Notes under the pieces: generated by a model
Databases searched by the model: none
What the model was told of the DNA's origin: nothing
Seen by the model: only the letters and a program-made list of their open reading frames with translations
Assembly (NCBI GenBank): GCA_913055805.1
Contig: CAJXLF010000011.1
Coordinates: 1-64,000, forward strand
Direction: 5' to 3'
Source: an uncultured Salinisphaerales bacterium
GTDB lineage: Bacteria > Pseudomonadota > Gammaproteobacteria > Nevskiales > CAJXLF01
DNA length: 64,000 nt
Shown: one piece after another, positions 22,989 to 35,068 of the stretch
Numbering within the stretch: position 1 is the stretch's first letter
Layout: every line of letters starts with the position of its first letter
Program-made: the position numbers and the translations under genes

Positions 22989-23513
22989 TTGTCAGGTAAC
23001 ACAGCTACGCGCAGTAACGTCCGGGGATTCACCCTGCTCGAACTGCTGGTGGTGTTGTTCATCATCGGCATCACCATCACGTTTGCGGGTCTGTCATTCA
23101 CCAACCGTGCGGTGGATGACCGCCTGAAAACCGAAGCACGCCGTCTGCAGGAAATTATGCGCCTGGCTTCGGAAGAAGCTGTTATACAGGGTATTGAACT
23201 CGGCATGCGCAGCGATGGCCGTAAATACGGATTTCTGGTCATAGCTGAAGAAGGCTGGGGCGAATATGAAGGTGACACCCCCCTCAAGGAGCATGTATTG
23301 CCAGAGGGCATAAGCCTGGAAGTTACGGTCGAGGATTTTGCCCTGCCGGTGCCCGAAGAAGAGGAAATACTCCCGCAAATTGTTTTTCTCTCCAGTGGCG
23401 AACTCACCCCCTTCGATATAGAAATGCGGGCAGAAACGGCCAAATCCTATTACCGCTTTGAAGGCCAGCTCACCGGCGAAGTGAAAGTCGAATCACTGGA
23501 TATCGAGCCATGA
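22989..23513 (+). CDS. gspH: T2SS minor pseudopilin GspH
   Basis: The only supported start is a TTG (22989) with AGGG just upstream, giving 174 residues. It has a prepilin site RG/FTLLELLVVLFIIG with Glu at +5 and a beta-rich C-terminal domain. It overlaps gspI by 4 bases. GspH links the tip complex to the pseudopilus shaft. Confidence 0.88.
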   Translation: MSGNTATRSNVRGFTLLELLVVLFIIGITITFAGLSFTNRAVDDRLKTEARRLQEIMRLASEEAVIQGIELGMRSDGRKYGFLVIAEEGWGEYEGDTPLKEHVLPEGISLEVTVEDFALPVPEEEEILPQIVFLSSGELTPFDIEMRAETAKSYYRFEGQLTGEVKVESLDIEP

Positions 23514-23899
23514 ATCGAACCATGAGCCAGCGCAGCCGCGGCTTTACCCTTATAGAAGTGCTGGTGGCCGTAGCCGTCCTTGCGCTGGCCATGGGCGCCA
23601 TACTGGCCAGCAGCGCCCGCTTTGCGGACAACGCCATTTACCTGCGCGACAAGACGTTTGCCTCGTGGGTGGCGCATAACCTGCTGAATGAATGGATGCT
23701 GGAGCAGGAATGGCCCAAAACCGGGACGCGAGAAGGCAGTTCCGACATGGCCGGTCGCGAATGGTACTGGGTTGCCGAAATCAGCAAGACACCAGACCCC
23801 ACCCTGCGCCGCGTAGACCTCTCGATTTCCATGGAAAAAGGTGATGATGCGCCGTCCCTGCTGGCGGTGTCCGCCTTTCTTTCGGAGCCTCAGGAATGA
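23510..23899 (+). CDS. gspI: T2SS minor pseudopilin GspI
   Basis: This 129-residue protein has a prepilin site RG/FTLIEVLVAVAVLALAMG and an EWPKTG..EG..DMAGREWYW body typical of GspI. Overlaps of 4 bases on both sides suggest coupled translation. It forms the tip complex with GspJ and GspK. Confidence 0.9.
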   Translation: MNRTMSQRSRGFTLIEVLVAVAVLALAMGAILASSARFADNAIYLRDKTFASWVAHNLLNEWMLEQEWPKTGTREGSSDMAGREWYWVAEISKTPDPTLRRVDLSISMEKGDDAPSLLAVSAFLSEPQE

Positions 23900-24519
23900 G
23901 AGGCCGCTCATCTCAGCGCGCCTTCACCCTGCTGGAGTTGCTGGTGGCGCTCGGCATCTTCGGCATCATGTCCGTGCTCGCTTATGGCGGGCTGAATTCG
24001 GTAATTGAAACCCGCGAGCACGCCACCCAGGCGCTGGACGACCTGGCTCGCTTGCAGCGCATGGTGCATCGCATTCAGTTCGACCTCGAGTCGACCCAGC
24101 ATCGGGCAATCCGGGATGAATTCGGCGACCTGCGTCCTGCGCTGCTCTGGGATGACACCCGCAATGGCCTGGAACTGACCCGGGGTGGCTGGCGTAACCC
24201 TCTGTCGTTGCCCAGAAGCAGCATGGAGCGTGTGGCTTATTTTCTGGAGGAAGACCGGCTTGTCCGTCGCAGCTGGCGCGTACTGGATCGCGCCCAGGAC
24301 AGCGCCTATGTGGATACCGAACTGCTGGATGGTGTCGAGGCCTTGCGCATGCGGTTTCTGAAGGACGGTGACGAATGGGTGACGGAGTGGCCGGGCGCCA
24401 ATGTCGTTGACCAGAATCCAGCGCCGCCCAGAGCGGTTGAAGTCATCGTGGAAACCAGGCAGTGGGATGAGATTCGTCTGTTGCTGAGACTGCCTCCGGG
24501 CGCCGGAGCGGCGAGCTGA
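23896..24519 (+). CDS. gspJ: T2SS minor pseudopilin GspJ
   Basis: This 207-residue protein has a prepilin site QRA/FTLLELLVALGIFGIMS, then the characteristic LDDLARLQRMVHRIQFDLES and the globular domain. Its last base is the first base of gspK. Confidence 0.9.
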   Translation: MRGRSSQRAFTLLELLVALGIFGIMSVLAYGGLNSVIETREHATQALDDLARLQRMVHRIQFDLESTQHRAIRDEFGDLRPALLWDDTRNGLELTRGGWRNPLSLPRSSMERVAYFLEEDRLVRRSWRVLDRAQDSAYVDTELLDGVEALRMRFLKDGDEWVTEWPGANVVDQNPAPPRAVEVIVETRQWDEIRLLLRLPPGAGAAS

Positions 24520-25460
24520 TGTTTTCTGGCAGACATAAACAACAGGGAGTAGCGCTGATTACTGCCATTCTGATCGTTGCCTTGGCCGCTCTGATTGCTT
24601 CCGGCATGCTCAGCACCCAGAACATCAACATTCATCGCAGCAGCAATCTGCTGCAGGCTGATCAGGCCTGGTGGTACGCCATTGGCGCTGAAAACTGGGC
24701 GGGCACGGTGCTCAAAAGGGACGCAGAAGATAATGAATATGATGACCTCAGCGAACCCTGGTCCCAGGCCATGGATTACCTGCCGGTTGAAGGTGGCTTT
24801 CTCAGCGGCGGTCTGTACGACCTTCAGGGACGTTTCAATCTGAATAACCTGGCCAACGGTGAACCGGAGGACGGGGCGGTTCAGCTTGAGTTATTGCTGG
24901 CCACGATCGAAGGTGTGGATGCTGCTGATGCTCCCGCCCTGGCGCAGGCCATTCGGGACTGGGTAGACCAGGATATCGAGGTCAGCTTTCCCAGCGGGGC
25001 CGAGGATGACTATTACCTGGGCCTGACACCACCTTACCGGACGGCGAATCAGCCGATGCAAAGTCCGACTGAATTGCTGCTGATCAACGGCATTACCGCG
25101 GAGACATACCGGGCTATCCTGCCCTATATAACGACGTTGCCGCCCGGCACCGCCATGAACGTCAATACGGCCAGTGCCCAGGTACTGGCGACACTTTCAA
25201 CGGAACTGACGCCGGACAATATCAACGCCATTATCGAGGCCCGTGAACAAGCGCCTTTCGAAACCCTGGATGATTTCATGACGCTGGATGCGCTGGCTGG
25301 CATACCCCTGGATCCTGATGCGGTCACGGTTTCCACCCATTTCTTCCTGCTGGAGGCAGTGGCACAGATTGGCAATACCCGAAGCACGCTGTACAGTGTG
25401 CTGCAGCGCGATTCCAGCGGAAAAGTCACTGTGCTTCGGCGCAGCAAGGATATTCTGTAG
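24519..25460 (+). CDS. gspK: T2SS minor pseudopilin GspK
   Basis: This 313-residue protein has the N-terminal QQG/VALITAILIVALAALIASGM, which lacks the +5 Glu as usual for GspK. DLQGRFNLNNL and two helix-hairpin-helix-like segments (MNVNTASAQVLATL and ARE..PFETLDDF) are typical. It caps the pseudopilus tip. Confidence 0.92.
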   Translation: MFSGRHKQQGVALITAILIVALAALIASGMLSTQNINIHRSSNLLQADQAWWYAIGAENWAGTVLKRDAEDNEYDDLSEPWSQAMDYLPVEGGFLSGGLYDLQGRFNLNNLANGEPEDGAVQLELLLATIEGVDAADAPALAQAIRDWVDQDIEVSFPSGAEDDYYLGLTPPYRTANQPMQSPTELLLINGITAETYRAILPYITTLPPGTAMNVNTASAQVLATLSTELTPDNINAIIEAREQAPFETLDDFMTLDALAGIPLDPDAVTVSTHFFLLEAVAQIGNTRSTLYSVLQRDSSGKVTVLRRSKDIL

Positions 25461-25501
25461 AGCGCATTCATATTCAAACCTGATAAGCAGATAGAACAAC
25501 C

Positions 25502-26734
25502 TTGGTCCAGACGATTTACATCCGCCTACCCACTCAGCAGTCTGCGCATGGTGATGCCGGCGACATGCTGGTTGAGTGGTGCGTCAGCGATGGCCTTGGC
25601 CGCCCTGCGGTACAGCGGGATACGCTGAGCGCCGTGCTGGAAACGTCCGGCAATCGCAGCATCGTTCTGCTGGTGCCGTCTGAAGACGTGGTGCTGACCG
25701 AAACCGATCTGCCCATACGGCAACGCGCCAAACTTTTGCAGGCCGTGCCCTACTCCCTGGAAGAACAGTTCGCGGAAGATGTAGATCAATTGCATTTCGC
25801 CGTAGGCGAACGTCAGGCCAATGGCCGTATACCGGTTTATGGAGTAGCGCATCAACGTATGCAGCAATGGTTGGCGCCCTTCGAAGAACGGGGCCTGACC
25901 CCCAAGGCCATGGTGCCTGACGTGGCCTGCCTGCCCGGCCCGGTCGATGAAACTCACTGGACCGCCCTTTGCGAGCGGCAACATGCCACCGTCCGTACCG
26001 GGCCATATCAGGGTTTTGTCTGTGAAACCGAGGCACTACCGGATTTCGTCAGTCTTGCCGAAGGTGGTGAAAACCTCAAACTGCAGGTATGGCGCTGCAA
26101 GGATGCTGACGCAAGCGTACTGAAACAGTTGTCGGTTCAGTATGACGAACAGCAGGAGCCGGTAGATTTTGGCCTGGCTGCCATGCGCCTGCCTGGCGCA
26201 AGTGCGAGTCTGAATCTGCTGCAGGGCAATTACGCCACCAAGACAGGTTACCAACAATGGTGGCGTCCGTTGCGTCTGACGACCGTCTTGCTGCTGGCCT
26301 GGATTCTGCTGGCCACAGCCGAGCAGGCATTCAATAACTATCGTCTGGGCAGCGAGGTTGCAGCACTTGAAACCCAGAACAGTGAGCTGATAGCCCGCCT
26401 CTTTCCCGAAATCAAGACGCTGGTGCCCGGCAATGAGCGTATTCAGCTGCAAAGGCGCATGGAAGAGCTGCGTGGTCAGGGCGGTAGCGCCGGCCTGTTC
26501 CATGCGCTGAGCGCCCTGGCGCAGGGACTGCAATCGGTAGGCAAGCTTGAGTTGCAGGAATTGCAGATGCGCGAAAGCACTCTCTACCTGAACATGACTG
26601 CCAGGGATATCTCGACGCTGGAGCAGCTCAAGGCGCATTTTGCCAGGCAAAGCGACTGGGAGCTGGATGTGCACTCCGCGAATGCCAGTAGTGATGGCGT
26701 GCAAATCCGCGCCAGCCTGCGGAGGGCTGCATGA
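25502..26734 (+). CDS. gspL: T2SS inner-membrane platform protein GspL
   Basis: A TTG start gives 410 residues. A cytoplasmic actin-like domain (about 1-250; LVPSEDVVLTETDLP, LLQAVPYSLEEQFAEDVDQLHFA) precedes one membrane helix (LTTVLLLAWILLATAEQA, about 255-273) and a periplasmic ferredoxin-like domain. It links the GspE ATPase, encoded elsewhere, to GspM. Confidence 0.9.
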   Translation: MVQTIYIRLPTQQSAHGDAGDMLVEWCVSDGLGRPAVQRDTLSAVLETSGNRSIVLLVPSEDVVLTETDLPIRQRAKLLQAVPYSLEEQFAEDVDQLHFAVGERQANGRIPVYGVAHQRMQQWLAPFEERGLTPKAMVPDVACLPGPVDETHWTALCERQHATVRTGPYQGFVCETEALPDFVSLAEGGENLKLQVWRCKDADASVLKQLSVQYDEQQEPVDFGLAAMRLPGASASLNLLQGNYATKTGYQQWWRPLRLTTVLLLAWILLATAEQAFNNYRLGSEVAALETQNSELIARLFPEIKTLVPGNERIQLQRRMEELRGQGGSAGLFHALSALAQGLQSVGKLELQELQMRESTLYLNMTARDISTLEQLKAHFARQSDWELDVHSANASSDGVQIRASLRRAA

Positions 26735-27213
26735 TGAAGCAATGGTGGCAGGCCCGTGCGCCGCGTGAGCGCGTTATTCTGGTGTTGGCCGCACTCGCCA
26801 TGACCGCCATGCTCTATTTTCTCCTCATCTGGGAGCCGTTACAGCAAGGTAATTCCCGCTTGCAAGCCGATCGGCAAGAGGCTCATGAACTGAATGCCTG
26901 GCTCCGTGGCATCGAGCCCGAACTGGCCAAACTCAGAAGTGTCCAGGGTAACCAGCGACAGGCCGGCAAGGGTTCTGTGCTGGCAGTGGCCGACAGCCGA
27001 GCCAAAAGTGGCGGACTGGGCAGCGCTCTCAAGCGCATGCAGCCGGATGGCGATAATTCGGTGCGCGCGTGGTTGGAAAACGCACCTTTTAATACTCTGC
27101 TGGCCTGGCTGCATCAACTGGAAAAACAGGATGGCATTCAGGCCGTGGATCTCAACATAAGCCGCGATGACGAATCCGGGCAGGTCAAGGCCCGCCTGAC
27201 CCTCTCACGTTAA
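26731..27213 (+). CDS. gspM: T2SS inner-membrane protein GspM
   Basis: This 160-residue protein has one N-terminal membrane helix (VILVLAALAMTAMLYFLLIW) and a periplasmic ferredoxin-like domain with LENAPFNTLLAWLHQLEKQ. It overlaps gspL by 4 bases and is its expected partner. Confidence 0.9.
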   Translation: MMKQWWQARAPRERVILVLAALAMTAMLYFLLIWEPLQQGNSRLQADRQEAHELNAWLRGIEPELAKLRSVQGNQRQAGKGSVLAVADSRAKSGGLGSALKRMQPDGDNSVRAWLENAPFNTLLAWLHQLEKQDGIQAVDLNISRDDESGQVKARLTLSR

Positions 27214-27235
27214 TTTTTCTGAATACTTACGGCCC

Positions 27236-27976
27236 ATGAGAAAGCTTTATATAGCAACCGCCGTTATTACCCTGTTGCTGGGGCTGATCGTACAGATGCC
27301 CGCACGCCTGGCCTGGCAATGGTGGGGATCACCCGGTGTTGTTCTGACCTCGCCGCAGGGTACGGTCTTCGACGGTCAGGCGCGCTACCTGGGGATGCAG
27401 TCCCTCTTATTGGAGAACCTCCATTGGGATGCGCATTTCTGGCCAATGCTCACCCTGCGCATGCGTTACGCATTGACTGCTGAAATCGATAAATACCCCG
27501 TTAAAACGCAGCTGACCCTGGCGCCGACGGGCAGCATTCATCTGGCCGATTTGCAAGGCGGGTTGCCCCTGGCGGCTGTTGCACCATTGATGCGGTTGCC
27601 AGTCATGCCCCTGGATGGCTTGCTGGCCGTGGACATGAGCTCGGCAAAAGCCAGGGGACAGACCCTGCGCGAAGCCACTGGCATGATCGAAATCCGCAAT
27701 GCCGAATGGCTGTTGATGAAGCCCAATCTCCCGTTGGGAAATCTGCGTGCGGAAGTGTCCACGCAGGATGATGTCATTACGGCCGAGTTGAGTTCCACTG
27801 GCGACCTGCAGATACAGGGCCAGGCGCGGCTGCACGAGGACGGCAGCTATGAAGCGGATATACGTCTGCGTGGCCGGCCGGAAGCCGGACAACGCCTGGA
27901 CAATCTGCTGAAGACGCTGGGACGTCCCGTGGACGGCTGGTATCGTATTCAGACCAAAGGCAATCTCCCTGGTTAA
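27236..27976 (+). CDS. gspN: T2SS protein GspN
   Basis: This 246-residue protein has an N-terminal membrane anchor (about residues 5-22) and the GspN pattern PARLAWQWW, LTSPQGTVFDGQA and LENLHW. It ends the T2SS block. GspN is present in only part of T2SS clusters and its role is poorly defined. Confidence 0.87.
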   Translation: MRKLYIATAVITLLLGLIVQMPARLAWQWWGSPGVVLTSPQGTVFDGQARYLGMQSLLLENLHWDAHFWPMLTLRMRYALTAEIDKYPVKTQLTLAPTGSIHLADLQGGLPLAAVAPLMRLPVMPLDGLLAVDMSSAKARGQTLREATGMIEIRNAEWLLMKPNLPLGNLRAEVSTQDDVITAELSSTGDLQIQGQARLHEDGSYEADIRLRGRPEAGQRLDNLLKTLGRPVDGWYRIQTKGNLPG

Positions 27977-27995
27977 ATCAGGCTGTTACGAGCTC

Positions 27996-28505
27996 ATGTC
28001 TGACAATACCCCTACAACAGTCAACCACGACTGGCCGGAGGCCGCTGAAAGCGGACGCTCTGACTGGCGCACGGAAATTACCGTCGCTGCGGTTATCGAG
28101 GATGGCGGCCGCTTCCTGGTAGTTGAGGAAGAAGTGAGTGACCGCCTGGTTTTCAATCAGCCGGCAGGTCATCTGGAGGAGCACGAGACGCTGGTAGAGG
28201 CGGTTATTCGTGAAGCTTTTGAAGAAACCGGCTGGCATTTTCAGCCGCAGGCCATTTCAGGCATTTATGTCTGGAAAAGCCCCCGACGTGGCACCACCAT
28301 CATGCGTACTGCCTTCTGTGGCACGGCGGCTGACCATGACCCTCAGGCCCAGCTCGACGAGGGTATCCGGCAAGCCGTATGGATGACACGCCAGGAACTG
28401 GAAGCGAGCCAGCGTCTGCGTTCTCCGTTCGTGCTGCAATGCATTGATGACTACCTGCGCGGTACCCGGCACCCGCTCGAACTTGTCCAGCATCTGGGCG
28501 TCTGA
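27996..28505 (+). CDS. nudJ: Nudix phosphatase NudJ
   Basis: This 169-residue protein carries the Nudix box GHLEEHETLVEAVIREAFEETGW. The nudJ-mnmA-hflD order is the same as in E. coli, where NudJ hydrolyses nucleoside and thiamine-precursor phosphates. The following mnmA gene starts 6 bases later. Confidence 0.85.
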   Translation: MSDNTPTTVNHDWPEAAESGRSDWRTEITVAAVIEDGGRFLVVEEEVSDRLVFNQPAGHLEEHETLVEAVIREAFEETGWHFQPQAISGIYVWKSPRRGTTIMRTAFCGTAADHDPQAQLDEGIRQAVWMTRQELEASQRLRSPFVLQCIDDYLRGTRHPLELVQHLGV

Positions 28506-28511
28506 TTCATC

Positions 28512-29609
28512 ATGGAAAAGGTGATTGCCGGCATTTCCGGCGGTGTTGATTCGGCCGTGAGCGCCTGGCGTTTGCTGCAACAGGGTTACGCAGTCGAAGG
28601 GCTGTTCATGTTCAATTGGGCAGAAGACGAGGACGGCTACTGCAACGCGGCCGATGATTTCCAGCAGGCCCGGGCGGTTTGCGCGGAGCTGGGCATTCCC
28701 CTGCATCAGGCTGATTTCTCCAGGCAGTATCGCGAACGTGTATTCCAGTATTTTCTGGATGAATACGCCGCCGGTCGCACGCCGAATCCCGATGTGCTCT
28801 GCAATCGTGAAATCAAGTTCAAGGAATTCCTCAATTACGCATTGCGTCTTGGCGCGGACAGGATTGCAACGGGGCATTACGCTGCGGTAGGCGAGCGCAA
28901 CGGACATAGCTGTCTGCTCAAGTCGGCGGACGAAAACAAGGACCAGACCTATTTTCTGGCTGCGGTGACCGAGAATGCGCTCAAGCACAGTCTTTTCCCG
29001 CTGGCAGATATCGACAAGCCCGAGGTCAGGCGCATTGCCAGAGAAATCGGGTTGCCGAATTATGCGCGCAAGGACAGTACCGGGATCTGTTTTATCGGTG
29101 AACGCCCCTTTCAGGCCTTTCTCTCGCAGTACCTGCCTGCCCAGCCGGGGGCGATTCGCAGCATGGATCATGCCGGCGAAGAAATAGGCCGTCACCAGGG
29201 GCTCATGTATTACACCCCGGGGCAACGTAAAGGCCTGGGTATCGGGGGTGTGCAGGCGGCGGACGATGCGCCCTGGTACGTCATCCGCAAGGATCTGGCG
29301 GAGAACGTACTGTGGGTGAGCCAGGATGCCCGGCACCCCGCCCTGTTGAGCCGGCATATTCTGGCGGCAGACTTTCACTGGATTAACGGCGCACCGGAAT
29401 TGCCCATGTCATGCACGGCCCGTATCCGCCATCGTCAAACGGAACAGCCTTGCCAGGTCAGTCTGGTCGGTGATCGGGTGGAAGTGCTGTTTGAAGAACC
29501 GCAACGAGCAGCCGCGCCGGGCCAGTACGTAGTGCTTTACAAGGATGAGATATGCCTGGGTGGCGGAGCAATTGATCAGGTGCATAACCTCATGGAGGCT
29601 GCGGCATGA
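28512..29609 (+). CDS. mnmA: tRNA 2-thiouridylase MnmA
   Basis: This 365-residue protein has a PP-loop SGGVDS at 9-14. Catalytic cysteines are expected in NPDVLCNREIKF (about residue 98) and STGICFIGER (about 196). It thiolates uridine 34 of tRNA-Lys, -Glu and -Gln. The start shows little Shine-Dalgarno sequence. It overlaps hflD by 4 bases. Confidence 0.95.
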   Translation: MEKVIAGISGGVDSAVSAWRLLQQGYAVEGLFMFNWAEDEDGYCNAADDFQQARAVCAELGIPLHQADFSRQYRERVFQYFLDEYAAGRTPNPDVLCNREIKFKEFLNYALRLGADRIATGHYAAVGERNGHSCLLKSADENKDQTYFLAAVTENALKHSLFPLADIDKPEVRRIAREIGLPNYARKDSTGICFIGERPFQAFLSQYLPAQPGAIRSMDHAGEEIGRHQGLMYYTPGQRKGLGIGGVQAADDAPWYVIRKDLAENVLWVSQDARHPALLSRHILAADFHWINGAPELPMSCTARIRHRQTEQPCQVSLVGDRVEVLFEEPQRAAAPGQYVVLYKDEICLGGGAIDQVHNLMEAAA

Positions 29610-30268
29610 GTCTGCGCGACCGCAGTATTGCCATGGCGGGTTGTGTGCAGCATGCCTGGTGGGCACACCGTCTGGCGCAACATGGGGAATACCGCGTTGA
29701 TCGTCTGCGCGAGGCTGCCGACAGTATTTTCTGTACGGATCCTGATAATGCGCAGTCGGTTTTTGGTGGTCTGGATCATCTCAAGCCAGGTCTGGAAACT
29801 GCTGCGTTTCTGCTGTCTGGACAGCGGGACGGCCCGATTCCGCCTCAGGAATCGGCGCTGATAACAGGCTATACGGGACAGTTGCTGCGGTTGGGGGTTG
29901 CTGTATGGAAACAACCTCGGATACAGAAGAAACTCGGTGAGGGAATTGCCGGCATCAAGCGGGATTGTCCCTCCGGGCGAGCCTCCGATCGAACTGCAGA
30001 GTCCACGGATATGGATGCCCTGACCACGGCCCTGGCCCGGCTTTATGCCGAGAATATCAGTCCATTGACACCCAGAATCATGGTCCAGGGCAACGGTATC
30101 TATCTGCGCAATGAGTTGTTTGCCGCCGGCATTCGCACGCATTTGCTGGCTGCAGTGCGGGCTGCCGTACTCTGGCGGCAATGCGGCGGGAGCCTGTGGA
30201 TGCTGATGTTCCAGCGCGGCAGTTATCTGCGCCAGATTCGCGAGCTGGCGGCCGGCAAGTCGATTTAA
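29606..30268 (+). CDS. hflD: High-frequency lysogenization protein HflD
   Basis: This 220-residue, mostly helical protein lies directly after mnmA, the classic position of HflD. Typical segments are SIFCTDPDNAQSVFGGLDHL and ILVQ-like MVQGNGIYL. In E. coli it associates with the inner membrane and affects lambda lysogeny; its basic cellular role is unclear. purB, which often follows, is absent here. Confidence 0.88.
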   Translation: MSLRDRSIAMAGCVQHAWWAHRLAQHGEYRVDRLREAADSIFCTDPDNAQSVFGGLDHLKPGLETAAFLLSGQRDGPIPPQESALITGYTGQLLRLGVAVWKQPRIQKKLGEGIAGIKRDCPSGRASDRTAESTDMDALTTALARLYAENISPLTPRIMVQGNGIYLRNELFAAGIRTHLLAAVRAAVLWRQCGGSLWMLMFQRGSYLRQIRELAAGKSI

Positions 30269-30310
30269 CCCTGCTCCATCCTATATAATACGGGACCGTT
30301 TTTAGTCCCG
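30264..30310 (+). promoter_or_regulatory. Candidate acnA promoter and leader hairpin
   Basis: TATAAT at 30284-30289 is a perfect -10 box; the -35 region (TTTAAC) is weak. Directly after it, CGGGAC (30291-30296) and GTCCCG (30305-30310) form a 6-bp hairpin at about the transcript start. Confidence 0.45.
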
Positions 30311-30371
30311 ACAGCCGCTATGCTGCGTTGCCGGGACCCATTCCAATCCTATTACTTCCGGAGAGTAAGCG

Positions 30372-33122
<2,751 letters not shown>

Positions 33123-33140
33123 ACGACTCGCTGAGGCATC

Positions 33141-33175
33141 AAAAGGCCTGCCGGTTTTCCGGTGGGCCTTTTTTA
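33141..33175 (+). terminator. Rho-independent terminator after acnA
   Basis: AGGCC.GCCGG and CCGG..GGCCT arms around a TTTT loop form a strong GC-rich hairpin, followed by a run of six T's. Confidence 0.9.
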
Positions 33176-33300
33176 TTGGCGCTTCAATTAAGTTGCTGTT
33201 TTTTGAATTACGCTAGAAGATATGGCTAACTACAGGAAATTACGGTGGTTTTCAGCCCATCAGCGGCGGTGAATCCCGTTTTCAGATACAAGGAAGGATG

Positions 33301-34962
33301 ATGGAACAAATCTGGTTGCTGCTCGTCGCTATTGGCGTTGCCGTGCTGCTGCTGTTCCTGTTTTTCGGCAGGAAGCGTGGCGCCACGCCTGTTCGTACGG
33401 CGGCCAAAGTCCAGCGCGCCGAGCCTGTGGTGACTGCGTCGCGGCCAGCGGTTGTATCGCCGGAAAAGCCTGCCCCGAAGACTTTCTATCGAGAGGAGCC
33501 TGTGGAACAGGCTAATTATCTGGACATCACTGAAGATTCCACAATCGGCGGGGATTTTTATACCGAAGTGGCCAGCCTGCTGAAACAGGTATTGACTGAA
33601 AACCCCGAGCGTCAGGATTTGCGGTTGAAGCTGCTGGATGTCTACTTCGACTCCGGCAATCGGGATGCATTCGTGCAGGAAGCAGCTCTATACCGGGACA
33701 AGCTTGGCAATAAAAACGATCCCAGCTGGAAAACCGTACTGGAAAAGGGGGTCAGCCTGGCGCCGGAACACGAGCTCTTTGCAAGCTCCGGCCGAGAGGC
33801 GGCCAAACCAGCCAGTTCTGCAGAAAAAGCTGTGGATGATGCCGAGAAGAAGGCGTTCCGGAGGTTTGGCGATGTGCCGGAGGCGCGTGCGCCACTGAAA
33901 GCGCTGGCCGAGGCCTATCAGAAACTGCGCAGCCAGGGTCAGTTCTATATGCAACTTGACCGTGAGCTGATCCGCACCGCAGGCCGCCCTGCCCAGCTGA
34001 TGCAGTTGCAGAGGTTATCCAGGGAAACCGGTGGCGCGCAGATATTCGTCAAGCGCGAGGATCTTGCCGGGCGTTATCCGCGCATGCGCGTCCACCTCAT
34101 GGGGCAGGCCTGGATTGCCAAACGTCTGGGTATGCAGGAAGTCATCTATGCCGCCAATGGCGGTGAAGAAGCCGTGCTGGCAGCCCAGGCGGCAGCCAGG
34201 GCTGGTCTCAAGAGTACTATCTTCATTTCCATGCAGCGTGGCCAGTACCGCGAAATTCACCGCCAACACTGCGAATTGATGGGGGCCGAGATCAAGGAAA
34301 CCATGGCCGGTCATGAAAGTGGCGATATTCGTTACGCCGCTCTGGAAGCCTGGCTGGCCGAGCCTGGTGGCCGCTTCATGATGCTGAATCTTGCGGCCGG
34401 ACCTCACCCCTACCCGACACTGACCAGCGACTTGCAGGCGGTCATCGGGCGCGAATGCTTGCGCCAGGTGAGTGGCCGTACCGGGCATGCGCCAAAGGCG
34501 ATATTTGCCCGGGCAGGCAGTAATACCGACGCCATAGGTTTTGTGGAGCCTTTTCTGTCCCAGAAGGATACCGAAATTCATCTCGTCAGCACCCTGGATT
34601 CGGCTGACGGCGCAGATGATGCCTTGGCCGAGGACAGCAACGTCTACCAGACGCTCTATTCCACGAGCCAGGTCCGCTCGGCCATGAGTGTGCTTGAGGG
34701 TATGGAGTTTCCGCGCGTCGAGCGGGAGCATGCGCTGCTCAAATCCACCGGCCGTATTACCTATGGCGCCTCACGGCTCGGCGAGGCACGCAAGATCATT
34801 GCACAGGCGGCAAAACTGGAGGGTCTGATTGTGCCCATTGAAACGGCCCATGTGCTTGCCAGCGCCTGCATACAGGCCCGCAAGCTCAGCAATAATGATG
34901 CTGTGGTGGTCATGCTGGCCGAACATATCGGCAAGGAAATGGTCACCATCGCCGTTGAGTAA
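33301..34962 (+). CDS. Membrane-anchored fusion of a FimV-like segment and a degenerate TrpB-like domain
   Basis: ATG 33301 is at better spacing from AGGAAGG than the ATG just before it; positions below count from the first ATG. It has a membrane helix (about 5-23), a basic/proline-rich linker, a FimV/TPR-like helical segment (about 85-137, DLRLKLLDVYFDSGNRDAF) and a region (about 195-550) that aligns with tryptophan synthase beta: IFVKREDL, GQAWIAKRLG, LMGAEI, AAGPHPYPTL and IETAHVLA. The PLP lysine of E. coli TrpB (Lys87) aligns with Met263, Glu109 with Ala, Asp305 with Glu, and the GGGSNA phosphate loop reads RAGSNTDA. It probably does not make tryptophan. No trpA is nearby. The function is unknown. 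Confidence 0.8.
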   Translation: MEQIWLLLVAIGVAVLLLFLFFGRKRGATPVRTAAKVQRAEPVVTASRPAVVSPEKPAPKTFYREEPVEQANYLDITEDSTIGGDFYTEVASLLKQVLTENPERQDLRLKLLDVYFDSGNRDAFVQEAALYRDKLGNKNDPSWKTVLEKGVSLAPEHELFASSGREAAKPASSAEKAVDDAEKKAFRRFGDVPEARAPLKALAEAYQKLRSQGQFYMQLDRELIRTAGRPAQLMQLQRLSRETGGAQIFVKREDLAGRYPRMRVHLMGQAWIAKRLGMQEVIYAANGGEEAVLAAQAAARAGLKSTIFISMQRGQYREIHRQHCELMGAEIKETMAGHESGDIRYAALEAWLAEPGGRFMMLNLAAGPHPYPTLTSDLQAVIGRECLRQVSGRTGHAPKAIFARAGSNTDAIGFVEPFLSQKDTEIHLVSTLDSADGADDALAEDSNVYQTLYSTSQVRSAMSVLEGMEFPRVEREHALLKSTGRITYGASRLGEARKIIAQAAKLEGLIVPIETAHVLASACIQARKLSNNDAVVVMLAEHIGKEMVTIAVE

Positions 34963-35068
34963 GCCTCATTCCCCACCCTCGGCAATGAGGGACAAAGAGC
35001 GCTGTTTATCTCCCCGGCTTTGAGATAACATCATCCGCGAAAAAAGCGGTTTCATACCGGGTCATATC

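Noticed and set aside
34000..34962. Calling the TrpB-like protein tryptophan synthase beta
   Set aside because: The catalytic lysine and other active-site residues are not conserved, no trpA is adjacent, and the protein has a membrane anchor.
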